A stretch of 64,000 nt of DNA, from NCBI RefSeq assembly GCF_009923995.1, contig NZ_RFSK01000005.1, positions 107,131 to 171,130 of the forward strand, given 5' to 3'. The notes under the pieces were generated by a model, which worked only from the letters and a program-made list of their open reading frames with translations, made no database searches and was not told the origin of the DNA. Shown piece after piece: positions 34,169-44,162 of the stretch (within the stretch, counting starts at the first letter, position 1; each line of letters begins with the position of its first letter). This stretch comes from Janthinobacterium sp. Lineage in GTDB: Bacteria > Pseudomonadota > Gammaproteobacteria > Burkholderiales > Burkholderiaceae_D. The position numbers and the translations under genes are program-made.

Positions 34169-34783
34169 CTATTCGTTCAGCAATAAGGCCGTCAGGATGA
34201 TGCGAAAACCGGCGATCAGGGGTTCGACCTTGACGTCCGGATTGTGAATGAAGCGCACCGGCAATCCCTGGTACAGGGCCACCAGGGCGTTCAGGCGTCC
34301 TTGCAGCATTTCCTCGTCGGCCGGCAAGCCCCGCTTGATGCGCGCATCGCGGACGATGGAGAGGAACAGTTGGCGCGAACGCTGGTCCGAGCATTGCAGC
34401 ATTTCGGCGATCGCCGGATTGCGCGACGCTTCGGCAAAAATTTCCAGCGGCATCATCCACGTTTTCGGGTCCAGCGCTTCGAGCACATGCTCGCCCGCAT
34501 TGTCGATCACGGCCTGCAGCGGGTCTTCGCGCTGCGCCAGGTCCTGCATCAGGTTCGACACCCGCTCCGTATTCTGCATGACGAAGGCGGCGATGATCGC
34601 ATCCTTGCTGTCGAAATAATTATAGATGTGGCCCGCGCTCATGCCGGCCGCCTTCGAGATCTCGGCCATGCTCGCGCCGTGGAAGCCGCGGCGGCTGAAG
34701 CAGCTCTCCGCCGCATCGAGCACCTGCTTGCGCCGCGTGTTGGCGCGCTCGGGATCCGGATGCTTCTTTTCAACTTGGTTCAT
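34169..34783 (-). CDS. TetR/AcrR family transcriptional regulator
   Basis: A 204-residue TetR-type repressor. The N-terminal helix-turn-helix (RKQVLDAAESCFSRRGFHGASMAEI, then AAGMSAGHIYNYFDSKD) is typical. The C-terminal ligand domain is helical. It follows the outer-membrane factor gene on the same strand after 63 bases that hold a strong hairpin, so it may be co-transcribed at a reduced level. A TetR-type palindrome lies upstream of the efflux operon (40754-40771) and is its likely target, giving feedback control of the pump. This distal position is less common than divergent placement. Confidence 0.9.
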   Translation of the reverse strand: MNQVEKKHPDPERANTRRKQVLDAAESCFSRRGFHGASMAEISKAAGMSAGHIYNYFDSKDAIIAAFVMQNTERVSNLMQDLAQREDPLQAVIDNAGEHVLEALDPKTWMMPLEIFAEASRNPAIAEMLQCSDQRSRQLFLSIVRDARIKRGLPADEEMLQGRLNALVALYQGLPVRFIHNPDVKVEPLIAGFRIILTALLLNE

Positions 34784-34800
34784 GACTTTTCCAGTAGCGC

Positions 34801-34830
34801 GCCGGCCCTGCCCTCGCGGGCAAGGCCGGC
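34801..34830 (-). promoter_or_regulatory. GC-rich hairpin between efflux operon and TetR gene
   Basis: GCCGGCCCTGCCC and GGGCAAGGCCGGC pair over about 12 bp. There is no T tract, so it may only attenuate or protect the transcript. Confidence 0.45.
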
Positions 34831-34846
34831 GTCGGCGTCCCCGTGA

Positions 34847-36295
34847 TTATTGGACGCCGCCAGCCGCCGCGACGGCTGTCTGCTCAGGCTGCCAACCGCC
34901 GCCCAGCACCTTGTACAAGGTCACCAGGTTGGTCGATTTGGCCAGGCGCGCCGTGATCAGGCTTTGCTGCGCCGTGTACAGCGCGCGCTGGGCCACCAGG
35001 GCGTTCAGGTAGGACTCGGCGCCCTGCTTGTAGCGCGCGTCGTGGATGGTGTAGCTCTTCATCGACGCCTCGGCCAGCGATTCCTGCGACTGTAGGCGCT
35101 CGTCGATGGTGCCGCGCTGGGCCAGCGCATCGGACACTTCGCGGAAGGCGACCTGGATCGCCTTCTCGTATTGCGCCACGGAAATTTCACGCTGCACCTT
35201 GGCGATATCGAGGTTGGCGCGGTTCACGCCGCCATCGAAGATCGGCAAGCTGATCTGTGGAATGAAACTCCACGTGCCGCTGCCGCCCTTGAACAGGCCG
35301 GACAGGTTGTCGCTGACCGAACCCGCCGTCGCCGTCAGCGAAATGCGCGGGAAGAAGGCCGCGCGCGCCGCGCCGATGTTGGCATTGGCGGCGCGCAGGG
35401 TGCGCTCCGCCGCCAGCACGTCGGGACGGCGCTGCAGCACGTCCGACGGCAGGCCGGCCGGAATCTCGGCCAGCGTCGTGACGGCGCCGAACTCGCCTTG
35501 CGGCAGCAGCTCGGCCGGCACGGGACCGCCCACCAGCAGGACCAGCGCGTTCTGATCCAGCGCAACCTGGCTCGTGTAGACGGCGACGTCGGAACGGGCC
35601 GATTCGACGCTCGTCTGGGCATCGTACTTGTCCAGGCCGGACGTGGCGCCGGCACTGAAGCGGCGCACGGCCAGATCATACGACGACTGCTGGCTCTTCA
35701 GGGTGTCCTGCGCCACGCGCAGGCGCTGCTGGTCGGCCACCAGGTTCAGATAGGTGCTGGCCACTTCGGCCACCAGGCTGATCTGCTGCGCACGGCGTGC
35801 TTCTTCCGTGCCCAGGTATTGCTCCAGCGCACTGTCGGACAGGCTGCGCACGCGGCCGAAGAAGTCCAGCTCGTACGCCGACACGCCCAGGTTCGCCGTG
35901 TACTGGCGGTTGATGTATTCCTGGCCCGTGGTGCTGGTGTTCTTCGGAATGCGCGTGGCCGACTGGCCGCCCGACGCCGACAGGGTCGGGATCAGGGCGG
36001 CGCGCTCGATGCCATACGTGGCGCGCGCCTTCTCGATGTTGAGGATCGAGACGCGCAGGTCGCGGTTGTTGGCCAGCGCCAGTTCCAGTACCTGGCGCAG
36101 GCGCGCGTCGGCAAAGAACTCGCGCCAGGCGATGTCCGACACCGGCTTGGCGTCGGCAGCGGCCGTGTCGGCCTTGTAGGACGGGCCCGTCGGCCACGCC
36201 GTGGGCGCCGGCGCTGCCGGACGCTCGTACGTGGGAGCCAGGCTGCAACCGGCCAGCAAGGCCAGTGCCGCCATGGAGAGTAGCGATTTTTTCAT
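34847..36295 (-). CDS. RND efflux outer-membrane lipoprotein (OprM/NodT family)
   Basis: A 482-residue outer-membrane factor. The signal [17 protein letters not shown] ends in a lipobox, so the mature protein is lipidated. The two repeated halves ([20 protein letters not shown], then [32 protein letters not shown] sequence) are the TolC/OprM signature. It forms the trimeric exit duct for the RND pump encoded upstream. The ATG at 36295 was chosen because AAGGA lies nine bases before it and the signal peptide starts there; an earlier ATG at 36307 lies inside the pump gene and adds four residues. Confidence 0.94.
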   Translation of the reverse strand: MKKSLLSMAALALLAGCSLAPTYERPAAPAPTAWPTGPSYKADTAAADAKPVSDIAWREFFADARLRQVLELALANNRDLRVSILNIEKARATYGIERAALIPTLSASGGQSATRIPKNTSTTGQEYINRQYTANLGVSAYELDFFGRVRSLSDSALEQYLGTEEARRAQQISLVAEVASTYLNLVADQQRLRVAQDTLKSQQSSYDLAVRRFSAGATSGLDKYDAQTSVESARSDVAVYTSQVALDQNALVLLVGGPVPAELLPQGEFGAVTTLAEIPAGLPSDVLQRRPDVLAAERTLRAANANIGAARAAFFPRISLTATAGSVSDNLSGLFKGGSGTWSFIPQISLPIFDGGVNRANLDIAKVQREISVAQYEKAIQVAFREVSDALAQRGTIDERLQSQESLAEASMKSYTIHDARYKQGAESYLNALVAQRALYTAQQSLITARLAKSTNLVTLYKVLGGGWQPEQTAVAAAGGVQ

Positions 36296-36296
36296 A

Positions 36297-39200
36297 TTAA
36301 TGTGCATCCTTGGAAAGCGTGACGGCTGGCGAGCCAGGCGTCGCCGGCGTGGCAGGCGCGTCCGGCTTCGAGAAGAAGCCGCGCACCAGCACGAAGAACA
36401 CCGGCACGAAGAAGATACCGAGGAACGTGGCCGTCAGCATGCCGCCCAGCACGCCGATACCGATGGCGTTCTGGCTGCCCGAACCGGCGCCGCTGGAAAT
36501 AGCCAGTGGCAACACGCCCAGGCCGAAGGCGATCGAGGTCATCAGGATCGGACGCAGACGCAGGCGCACCGCATGCAGGGTCGCGTCCAGCAGCGACATG
36601 CCCGATTCCTGCATTTCCTTGGCAAACTCGACGATCAGAATCGCGTTCTTCGCCGACAGGCCCACCACCGTGAGCAAGCCCACCTGGAAGTACACGTCGT
36701 TCGACAGGCCGAACATCCACGTGCCCAGCACGGCACCGATCACGCCCAGCGGCACGACCAGCAGCACGGAGAACGGAATCGACCAGCTTTCATACAGCGC
36801 GGCCAGGCACAGGAAGACGATCAGCAGGGACAGCGCGTACAGCTGCGGCGTCTGCGAACCGGATTCGCGCTCTTCCAGCGACACGCCGGTCCAGCTCATG
36901 CCGATACCAGGCGGCAGCTTGGCCACCATCTCTTCCATCGCGTTCATGGCGGCACCCGTGCTCTGGCCTGGTGCCGGCGTACCGAGGATCTCGACCGACG
37001 GCAAGCCTTCGTAGCGTTCCAGGCGTGGCGAAGCATAGATCCACTTGCCGGTGGCAAAGGCCGAGAACGGCACCATTTCGCCGGCGGCATTGCGCACGAA
37101 CCACTTGTTCAAGTCTTCCGGCAGCATGCGCGAACTGGCCTCGCCCTGGATGAACACTTTCTTCACGCGGCCGCGGTCGAGGAAGTCGTTGACATAGGAA
37201 CTACCCCAGCCCACGCTCAGCACGCGGTTGATTTCCGAGATCTGCAAGCCCAGCGCCGTGGCTTTCTGCTGGTCGATGTCGATCTTGTACTGCGGCGTAT
37301 CTTCCTGGCCGTTCGGGCGCACGCCCACCATGACGGGGTTCTGCGAGGCCATGCCCAGCAGCTGGTTACGCGCCGCCATCAGGGCGTCATGACCGACACC
37401 GCCGATATCCTGCAGCTGCATGTCGAAACCGGTGGCGTTACCCAGTTCCAGCACGGCAGGCGGCGCAAAGGTAAACACCATCGCGTCCTTGATCTGCAAC
37501 AACTTGCCCATGGCGCGACCGGCCACGGCAGGCGCCTTCTGCGACACGTCCTTGCGCAGCGCCCAGTCTTTCAGGCGCACGAAGGCGATACCCGTATTCT
37601 GGCCGTTACCGCCGAAGCTGAAACCGGCCACGGCAAACACGGAAGCGACGTTGTCTTTCTCGCTGTTCATGAAGTGGTCTTCGACCTGTTCGATCACTTT
37701 CAGGGTGCGCTCCTGCGTGGCGCCCGTCGGCAACTGAATCTGCGTAAACAGGATGCCCTGGTCTTCTTCCGGCAGGAAGGAGGTCGGCAGGCGCATGAAG
37801 ATGAACACCAGGCCAGCGAGCAACAGCACGTACAGCAGCATCGAGCGGGCGCGGTGCGTGATCATGGCGCCAACCCAGCCCTGGTACTTGTTGCTGCTGC
37901 TGTCGAAGCTGCGGTTGAACCAGCCGAAGAAACCCTTGTTCGTCGCGTGATGGCCTTTTTCGACCGGCTTGAGCAAGGTGGCGCACAAGGCTGGCGTAAA
38001 CACCAGCGCGACGATGACGGACAGCACCATCGACGACACGATCGTGATCGAGAACTGGCGGTAAATCACGCCCGTCGAACCGCCGAAGAAGGCCATCGGC
38101 ACGAACACGGCCGACAGCACCATGGCGATACCGACCAGCGCGCCCGTGATCTGCGTCATGGACTTGCGCGTCGCTTCCAGCGGCGACAAGCCCTCTTCGC
38201 TCATCACGCGCTCGACGTTTTCCACCACCACGATCGCATCATCGACCAGGAGGCCGATGGCCAGCACCATGGCGAACATGGTCAGGGTGTTAATCGAATA
38301 GCCAAACGCATTCAGGATGCCGAAGGTACCCAGCAGCACGACCGGCACGGCCATGGTCGGGATCAGGGTGGCGCGGAAGTTTTGCAGGAACAGATACATC
38401 ACCAGGAACACCAGGATGATCGCCTCGACCAGGGTTTTGACCACTTCTTCGATGGACAGTTTCACGAACGGGGTCGTGTCGAACGCCACCTGGTAGCTCA
38501 TGCCTTCAGGGAATTGCTTGCTCAGGTTGCTCAGCATGGCTTTCGCCGCGTTGGCCGTATCGAGCGCGTTGGCGCCCGTTGCCAGCTTGATCGCCACGCC
38601 GGTTGCTGCATGGCCATTGTAGCGGGCCACGGTGTTGTAGTTCTCGCGGCCCAGTTCCATGGTAGCCACGTCCTTCAGGTGCACCATGGCGCCGTCGGTG
38701 GTGGTTTTCAGCAGGATGGCGCCGAACTGTTCCGCCGTTTGCAGACGGCTTTGCGCCGACACGGTAGCGTTCAGCTGCTGGCCCTTGAGGGACGGCGTGC
38801 CGCCCAGTTCACCGGCCGACACTTCCGCATTCTGCGCCTGCACGGCCGTGATCACGTCCGCCGGGGTCAGGTTGAAGCTTTGCAGCTTGGCCGGATTGAG
38901 CCAGATGCGCATGGCGTACTGCGAACCGAACAGGGTCACGTCGCCCACGCCGGCAGCACGGCTCAGCGGATCGACGACGTTGGCGGCCACATAGTCGCTC
39001 AAGTCGGTCTGGTCCATCTTGCCGTTTTCGGAAATGAAGCCGAACACCATCAGGAAGTTCTTCGTCGCTTTCGAGACAACCAGGCCCTGCTGCGTGACAG
39101 CCGTCGGCAGCAGTGGCGTGGCCAGCTGCAGCTTGTTCTGTACTTGCACTTGAGCAATATCAGGATTGGTGCCGCTGGTAAACGTCAAGGTGATGCTGAT

Positions 39201-39461
39201 GCCACCGGTGGCATCGCTCGACGAGGCCATGTAGCGCAAGCCGTCGATCCCCTTCATCTTTTGTTCGATGACCTGGGTGACGGCATCTTCCACGGTCTTG
39301 GCGGAGGCGCCAGGGTAGGAGCCGCTGATGGAAATCGACGGCGGGGCAATGCTCGGGTACTGCGCGATCGGCAGGCTGAGGATCGAAATCACGCCGGCAA
39401 GCATGATGACGATCGCGACCACCCAGGCAAAAATCGGGCGGTCAATGAAAAAACGGGCCAT
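36297..39461 (-). CDS. RND multidrug efflux pump, inner-membrane transporter (AcrB/MexB type)
   Basis: A 1054-residue HAE1-family RND transporter, the usual length. It starts [20 protein letters not shown], has the large periplasmic loops after TM1 and TM7, the proton-relay pair in [17 protein letters not shown] (TM4) and the matching Lys in [16 protein letters not shown] (TM10). It exports lipophilic drugs, dyes, detergents or solvents using the proton gradient. It lies 15 bases downstream of the adaptor gene and just ahead of the outer-membrane factor, forming a complete tripartite operon. Confidence 0.96.
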   Translation of the reverse strand: MARFFIDRPIFAWVVAIVIMLAGVISILSLPIAQYPSIAPPSISISGSYPGASAKTVEDAVTQVIEQKMKGIDGLRYMASSSDATGGISITLTFTSGTNPDIAQVQVQNKLQLATPLLPTAVTQQGLVVSKATKNFLMVFGFISENGKMDQTDLSDYVAANVVDPLSRAAGVGDVTLFGSQYAMRIWLNPAKLQSFNLTPADVITAVQAQNAEVSAGELGGTPSLKGQQLNATVSAQSRLQTAEQFGAILLKTTTDGAMVHLKDVATMELGRENYNTVARYNGHAATGVAIKLATGANALDTANAAKAMLSNLSKQFPEGMSYQVAFDTTPFVKLSIEEVVKTLVEAIILVFLVMYLFLQNFRATLIPTMAVPVVLLGTFGILNAFGYSINTLTMFAMVLAIGLLVDDAIVVVENVERVMSEEGLSPLEATRKSMTQITGALVGIAMVLSAVFVPMAFFGGSTGVIYRQFSITIVSSMVLSVIVALVFTPALCATLLKPVEKGHHATNKGFFGWFNRSFDSSSNKYQGWVGAMITHRARSMLLYVLLLAGLVFIFMRLPTSFLPEEDQGILFTQIQLPTGATQERTLKVIEQVEDHFMNSEKDNVASVFAVAGFSFGGNGQNTGIAFVRLKDWALRKDVSQKAPAVAGRAMGKLLQIKDAMVFTFAPPAVLELGNATGFDMQLQDIGGVGHDALMAARNQLLGMASQNPVMVGVRPNGQEDTPQYKIDIDQQKATALGLQISEINRVLSVGWGSSYVNDFLDRGRVKKVFIQGEASSRMLPEDLNKWFVRNAAGEMVPFSAFATGKWIYASPRLERYEGLPSVEILGTPAPGQSTGAAMNAMEEMVAKLPPGIGMSWTGVSLEERESGSQTPQLYALSLLIVFLCLAALYESWSIPFSVLLVVPLGVIGAVLGTWMFGLSNDVYFQVGLLTVVGLSAKNAILIVEFAKEMQESGMSLLDATLHAVRLRLRPILMTSIAFGLGVLPLAISSGAGSGSQNAIGIGVLGGMLTATFLGIFFVPVFFVLVRGFFSKPDAPATPATPGSPAVTLSKDAH

Positions 39462-39476
39462 TAATATTCTCCTGGA

Positions 39477-40685
39477 TTAGTGGGCGCTGGCAGCCGATGC
39501 TGCGGCAGAGGCTGCAGCGGCAGGCGCGTCAGCCGCCTTGGCCGGTACGGCAACGGCTGGAGCGCCTGGCTTGACTTTTTGCAAGCCTTCCACGATCACG
39601 CGGTCGCCTGCGGCCAGGCCGGACGTCACCAGCCAGTCGTTGCCGATGGTGCCGCTGGTGGTCAGCACGCGTTGCTCGACCTTGTTTTCCTTGTTCAGGA
39701 TCAAGGCCGTCGCCTGGCCTTTCTGGTTGCGCGTCACGCCCACTTGCGGCACGGTGATGGCTTTTTCATCCACGCCCGTTTCCAGCTGCGCGCGCACGTA
39801 CATGCCTGGCAGCAATTCGCCTTTCGGGTTCGGGAACAGCGCGCGCAAGACCACGTTGCCGGTGGTCGGATCGACGGACACGCCGGCGAACTGCAGCTTG
39901 CCCGATACGCCGTACTTGGTGCCGTCCGGCAGGATCAGGTCGACCTTGGCCTGGCCATCACCCACTTTTTTCAGCGAGCCGTCGGCCATCTGGCGCTTCA
40001 GGCGCAGCAGGTCCGTGCTGGACTGGGTCACGTCGACATACATCGGGTCCAGCTGTTGCACGGTCGTCAGGGCATCGGCCTGGCCAGCCGTGACCAGCGC
40101 GCCGGCCGTCACGGTCGAGCGGCTAGTGCGGCCGCTGATCGGCGCCGTCACGGTGCTGTATTTCAGGTTGATGTTGGCCGTTTCCAGCGCGGCGGTGGCG
40201 GACTCGACGTCTGCCTTGGCCTGTTCGAAGGCGGCCACCGCGTCATCGTATTCCTGGCGGCTGACGCCTTCGATGGCAACCAGTTCCTTGTAGCGGGCCG
40301 CTTTCGGGCCGGCCGTCAGCAGGTTGGCCTTGGCTTTCGACAGGGCCGCCTTGGCCGAGTTGTACGCAGCCTGGTAGGTGGCCGGGTCGATCTGATACAG
40401 GGCCGTGCCCGCTTTCACATCGCTACCTTCGACGAACAAACGCTTCTGGATCAAGCCGCCCACTTGCGGGCGCACGTCGGCGACCTGGTAGGCATTCGTG
40501 CGGCCGGGCAATTCGGCGCTCATCGGCAACGCGGCCGGATTAACAGTAAACACGACCACCTGCGGCGCTTGCTGCGCGTGAGGTGCTTCCTGTTTTTTAC
40601 TGCAGCCGGCCATGATTACAGTGGCGCACAGAACGGCAATAGCGCCGCTCGTACGCGGCGACGTCAAGGAAAAAGTTGGTTGCAT
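39477..40685 (-). CDS. RND efflux periplasmic adaptor lipoprotein (AcrA/MexA type)
   Basis: A 402-residue membrane fusion protein. The N-terminus ends in a lipobox (IMAGC) and the protein continues with the adaptor hallmarks: PGRTNAYQVADVRPQVGGLIQ (lipoyl half), a hairpin rich in Ala and Glu, and YSTVTAPISGRTSRS (second half). The C-terminus is an Ala/Pro-rich tail. It links the pump to the outer-membrane duct. It is the first gene of the operon, and the TetR-type operator lies 69 bases upstream of its start. Confidence 0.94.
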   Translation of the reverse strand: MQPTFSLTSPRTSGAIAVLCATVIMAGCSKKQEAPHAQQAPQVVVFTVNPAALPMSAELPGRTNAYQVADVRPQVGGLIQKRLFVEGSDVKAGTALYQIDPATYQAAYNSAKAALSKAKANLLTAGPKAARYKELVAIEGVSRQEYDDAVAAFEQAKADVESATAALETANINLKYSTVTAPISGRTSRSTVTAGALVTAGQADALTTVQQLDPMYVDVTQSSTDLLRLKRQMADGSLKKVGDGQAKVDLILPDGTKYGVSGKLQFAGVSVDPTTGNVVLRALFPNPKGELLPGMYVRAQLETGVDEKAITVPQVGVTRNQKGQATALILNKENKVEQRVLTTSGTIGNDWLVTSGLAAGDRVIVEGLQKVKPGAPAVAVPAKAADAPAAAASAAASAASAH

Positions 40686-40753
40686 CTTGGACTTTCTGAA
40701 AAAGAAGCTGGCTAGTGTCGTTAGAAATGAATAAATTTATTAACGCAGATCAA

Positions 40754-40771
40754 AGAATGAACGATCATTCT
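40754..40771. promoter_or_regulatory. TetR/AcrR-type operator upstream of the efflux operon
   Basis: AGAATGA, ACGA and TCATTCT form an 18-bp palindrome (16 of 18 positions symmetric), the form bound by many AcrR-like repressors. It lies in the presumed promoter region of the adaptor gene. The TetR gene at the operon's end is the likely partner. Confidence 0.6.
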
Positions 40772-41112
40772 AAAATCGTCAAGCATCGTTACAATTGAAA
40801 CATAGTAACTTTCTGGCGAATTGTATTATTAATGATGCAATAAAATGACGACAACAACAGCGTGGGGCGCACCGGCAGGATCAGTTGGCAGCCGGGCAGA
40901 TGGTAATAAAACGGCAATGCGGGAAAGTTGGGATGAGTGAATACTTTAGCAGGGTCAAGATTTCTTTGCTGAAGCAACCGACACGTGTGCAACACCGCCA
41001 GGCCGGCGCACGCCGCGCCGCCATGAATATTTACCAATGGTATCGAAAAGACATGGCGCTGGCGGTGCGCTAATATGCAGATCCACACCTTGCCATGACA
41101 GGGGGCGCAACG
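40772..41112. other. Intergenic region, efflux operon to KaiC-like gene
   Basis: About 340 bases with short open frames but no convincing gene. It should hold the divergent promoters of the efflux operon and of the KaiC-like gene. Confidence 0.45.
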
Positions 41113-42618
41113 ATGATGGCACCGGCGCAGCAGACAACCGTGGCAGGGGCTGGCTTGGTCGTGCCGCCCCTGCTGTCGACGGGCGTGCCCGGCCTCGATA
41201 CGGTGCTGGCGGGCGGCCTGCTGGCCGAGCGCCTGTACCTGCTCGAAGGCGAACCGGGCACGGGCAAGACCACCCTGGCGCTGCAGTTTCTCGCCGAAGG
41301 CGCGCGCGCGGGCGAAAAGGTGCTCTACATCGCCCTGGCCGAATCGGACATCGAACTGCGCGCCGCCGCCCTGTCGCACGGCTGGGACCTGGCCGGCATC
41401 GCCGTCGAGGAAGTCGCGCCCAGCGACGACATCCTCGATCCCGAGCGCCAGTACACCATCTTCCACCCGTCGGAAATCGAGCTGGCGTCGACCAACCAGC
41501 GCATCCTGGCCGCCATCGAGAAGCACCACCCCGCCCGCCTCGTGCTCGATTCGCTGTCCGAACTGCAACTGCTGGCGGAAAACCCCCTGCGCTACCGGCG
41601 CCAGGTCATTGCATTAAAGCAATATCTAGCCAGCCGGCATTGCACCACCATCCTCATCGATGACCGCTCCGCCCTCGACGACGGCTTGCAAGTGCGTAGC
41701 GTGGCCCATTGTGTCATCTCGCTGGAACTGCAAAACCAGGCCTACGGCAACGACCGGCGCCGCGTGCGCGTGGTGAAATACCGGGGCGTGCCATTTCGCA
41801 GCGGCACGCATGACTACAAGATCGCCGAGGGCGGCCTGGTCGTATATCCCCGCCTGGTGGCGGCCGACTCGCGCCGCGACGGCAACCACCATCGCCTGTC
41901 GAGCGGCATCGCCGAACTCGACGCCATGATAGGCGGCGGCCTGGAAGAAGGCATGAGCACCCTCATTTCCGGTCCCGCCGGCAGCGGCAAGTCGACCCTG
42001 GCGGCGCAGTTCGTGCATGCGGCCACCGCGCGCGGCGAGCCATGCGCCATGTTCCTGTTCGAGGAAGCGCGCAGCAAGCTGCTGCACCGGGCCGACGACC
42101 TGGGCATGCGCCTGAAGGACATGCTCGACACGGGCCTGCTGAGCGTGCAGCAGGTCGATCCGGCCGAGCTGACGCCCGGCGAATTCGCCCAGGCCGTCGT
42201 CGACGCGGCCGAACGGGGCGCCCGCGTCATCGCCATCGATAGCCTGAACGGCTACATGCATGCCGTGCCCGACGAGCGCTTCCAGAGCACTTACCTGCAC
42301 GAGCTGCTCAATTACCTGAGCCAGCGCGGCGTGGCCACCCTGCTCGTCGGGGTGCAGCAGAACATGCTGGGCACGGCCATGACCACCTCGGCCGACGCCA
42401 GCTACCTGGCCGACAATGTCATCATGCTGCGCTATTACGAAACGGAAGGCGAGGTGCGGCAAGCCATTTCCGTCTTCAAGAAGCGCGGCAGCCCCCATGA
42501 ACGCAGCATCCGCCGCTTCGAGATCGGCCCGCAGGGCATCCGCATCGGCCCGGCCCTGGCCGGCTTCCACGGCATCCTGACGGGCATGCCCACCGTTGGC
42601 GGCACGCCATTTCCCTAG
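41113..42618 (+). CDS. KaiC-like double RecA-domain ATPase
   Basis: A 501-residue protein with two tandem RecA/KaiC domains. The first has Walker A GEPGTGKT and the catalytic EE-like stretch LAESDIELR; the second has GPAGSGKST and FEEARSKLL with Walker B RVIAIDSLNG. The family has circadian KaiC as its best-known member, but such proteins in non-photosynthetic bacteria usually act in two-component signalling. The ATG at 41113 is preceded by AGGGGG; an ATG at 41095 has no such site. A hybrid histidine kinase starts nine bases after the stop, so the two are co-transcribed and probably work together. Confidence 0.9.
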   Translation: MMAPAQQTTVAGAGLVVPPLLSTGVPGLDTVLAGGLLAERLYLLEGEPGTGKTTLALQFLAEGARAGEKVLYIALAESDIELRAAALSHGWDLAGIAVEEVAPSDDILDPERQYTIFHPSEIELASTNQRILAAIEKHHPARLVLDSLSELQLLAENPLRYRRQVIALKQYLASRHCTTILIDDRSALDDGLQVRSVAHCVISLELQNQAYGNDRRRVRVVKYRGVPFRSGTHDYKIAEGGLVVYPRLVAADSRRDGNHHRLSSGIAELDAMIGGGLEEGMSTLISGPAGSGKSTLAAQFVHAATARGEPCAMFLFEEARSKLLHRADDLGMRLKDMLDTGLLSVQQVDPAELTPGEFAQAVVDAAERGARVIAIDSLNGYMHAVPDERFQSTYLHELLNYLSQRGVATLLVGVQQNMLGTAMTTSADASYLADNVIMLRYYETEGEVRQAISVFKKRGSPHERSIRRFEIGPQGIRIGPALAGFHGILTGMPTVGGTPFP

Positions 42619-42626
42619 GGCTGGCC

Positions 42627-44159
42627 ATGGAACAGCGCATCCTGATCTACGCGCCGGCCGGCCAGGACGCCGCCCTCGCCGTCCAGGTGCTGGCCAGCGG
42701 CGCCATCGCCAGCCATGCCTGCCGCTCGCCCGGCGAACTGGCCGAGCAGCTGGCGCTGGGCGCCGGCGGCGTGCTGACGGTGGACGAGGCGCTGCATGCG
42801 GGTGCCTACCAGGTGCTCGACGACTTCGGCCGCCAGCAGCCGGAATGGTCCGACCTGCCCATCATCCTGCTGACGCACGCGGGGCTCGATTCCCTGCCCC
42901 TGCGGCAAGCCATCGCCACCCTCGGCAACCTGACCCTGCTGGAACGTCCCGTGCACATGCTGACCCTGATCACCTCGGCCCATGCCATGCTGCGGGCGCG
43001 CCAGCGCCAGTACCAGGTCCGCGAGACGCAGCGGCGCAAGGATGAATTCCTCGCCAGCCTGGGCCATGAACTGCGCAATCCCCTGGCTCCCATCAAGACG
43101 TCCGTGGCCCTGCTCAGCCACCTGTATCCGGAATCCGAGCAGGTCAGCAAGGTCAAAGGCGTGATCGAACGCCAGGTCACGCACCTGACGCGGCTCGTCG
43201 ATGACTTGCTCGACGTGGCGCGCATCACCAGCGGCAAGGTGCAGCTGCAGCGCCAGGACATTGCGCTACAACAAGTCCTCGCCCATGTCATCGAGCTGTG
43301 CCAGCCCGCCGCCAGCAGCCGCCACATCACCATCGCGCTGGACTTGCCGCCGCAGACCATCGTGCTGCACGCCGACTATGCGCGCGTGGTGCAAATCTTT
43401 GCGAATATCGTCTCGAACGCCGTGAAATTCACGCCGAATGGCGGCCACATCCACATTGCGGCGCAGCTGGCAGGCGGCCAGCTGCAGGTGACCATCGAGG
43501 ACAACGGCATCGGCATCGACCCCGAAGCCATTCCCCGCATCTTTTCCATGTTCGAGCAGGGCCGCACGCAGGCGGGACAGATGGCCAGCGGCCTCGGTAT
43601 CGGACTGAGCCTGGCCCGCCAGTTCGCCGAAATGCACGGCGGCTGCATCGAAGCGCACAGCGACGGGCCCGGACGGGGCAGCCGCTTCGTCGTGCGCCTG
43701 GCGGCCAGCATGGTCGAAGGGCCGCCCGCCGCGCCGGCGGATGCGGCGCCCGCCAGCGCGGGGCGGGCCGTGCAGGTGCTGGTCGTGGACGACAACCGCG
43801 ACGCGGCCGATTCGCTGCAAACGCTGTTCCAGCTGGAAGGCTATGCCGTGCGGGTCGCCTATGACGGCGCGCAGGCGCTGGCCGCCATCGATGCCGCGTG
43901 GCCGCAGCTGATCGTCATGGACCTGGGCATGCCGGGCATGGACGGCTATGAAACGGCGCGCCAGATCCGCCGCCTGGCGCAGGGCCGCGACGTGCTGATG
44001 ATCGCGCTGACGGGCTGGGGCCAGGGCGATGCGCGCCAGCGCACGGCGCAGGCCGGTTTCGACCATCACCTGACGAAGCCCGTCGACTTCGCCGCCATCG
44101 CCGCCCTGCTGGGCCAGCACCTGGCGCGGCGGGCGGGCGCGGCGACGGGCGCGGAATGA
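42627..44159 (+). CDS. Hybrid histidine kinase with N-terminal pseudo-receiver and C-terminal receiver
   Basis: A 510-residue cytosolic kinase without membrane segments. Residues 1-125 look like a receiver fold that lacks the usual phospho-Asp (VLTVDEALHAG in its place). A HisKA domain follows with GHELRNPLAP (phospho-His), then an HATPase with NAVKF, DNGIGID and GLGIGLSLAR. The last 120 residues are a normal receiver: VLVVDDNRDAA, VMDLGMPGMDG (phospho-Asp) and TKPVD. It follows the KaiC-like gene directly. The kinase probably receives its signal from that partner. No output domain is present, so a separate phosphotransfer partner is expected. Confidence 0.9.
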   Translation: MEQRILIYAPAGQDAALAVQVLASGAIASHACRSPGELAEQLALGAGGVLTVDEALHAGAYQVLDDFGRQQPEWSDLPIILLTHAGLDSLPLRQAIATLGNLTLLERPVHMLTLITSAHAMLRARQRQYQVRETQRRKDEFLASLGHELRNPLAPIKTSVALLSHLYPESEQVSKVKGVIERQVTHLTRLVDDLLDVARITSGKVQLQRQDIALQQVLAHVIELCQPAASSRHITIALDLPPQTIVLHADYARVVQIFANIVSNAVKFTPNGGHIHIAAQLAGGQLQVTIEDNGIGIDPEAIPRIFSMFEQGRTQAGQMASGLGIGLSLARQFAEMHGGCIEAHSDGPGRGSRFVVRLAASMVEGPPAAPADAAPASAGRAVQVLVVDDNRDAADSLQTLFQLEGYAVRVAYDGAQALAAIDAAWPQLIVMDLGMPGMDGYETARQIRRLAQGRDVLMIALTGWGQGDARQRTAQAGFDHHLTKPVDFAAIAALLGQHLARRAGAATGAE

Positions 44160-44162
44160 CAC

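Noticed and set aside
36201..39464. Very long open frame on the plus strand opposite the RND pump and outer-membrane factor genes
   Set aside because: It is rich in His, Arg, Gln and Gly without domain motifs, as expected for the antisense of GC-rich genes. The opposite strand encodes complete, motif-bearing pump proteins.
40789..41568. Minus-strand frame of about 260 residues over the start of the KaiC-like gene
   Set aside because: It overlaps a well-supported gene on the other strand and has no recognisable domain or ribosome binding site.
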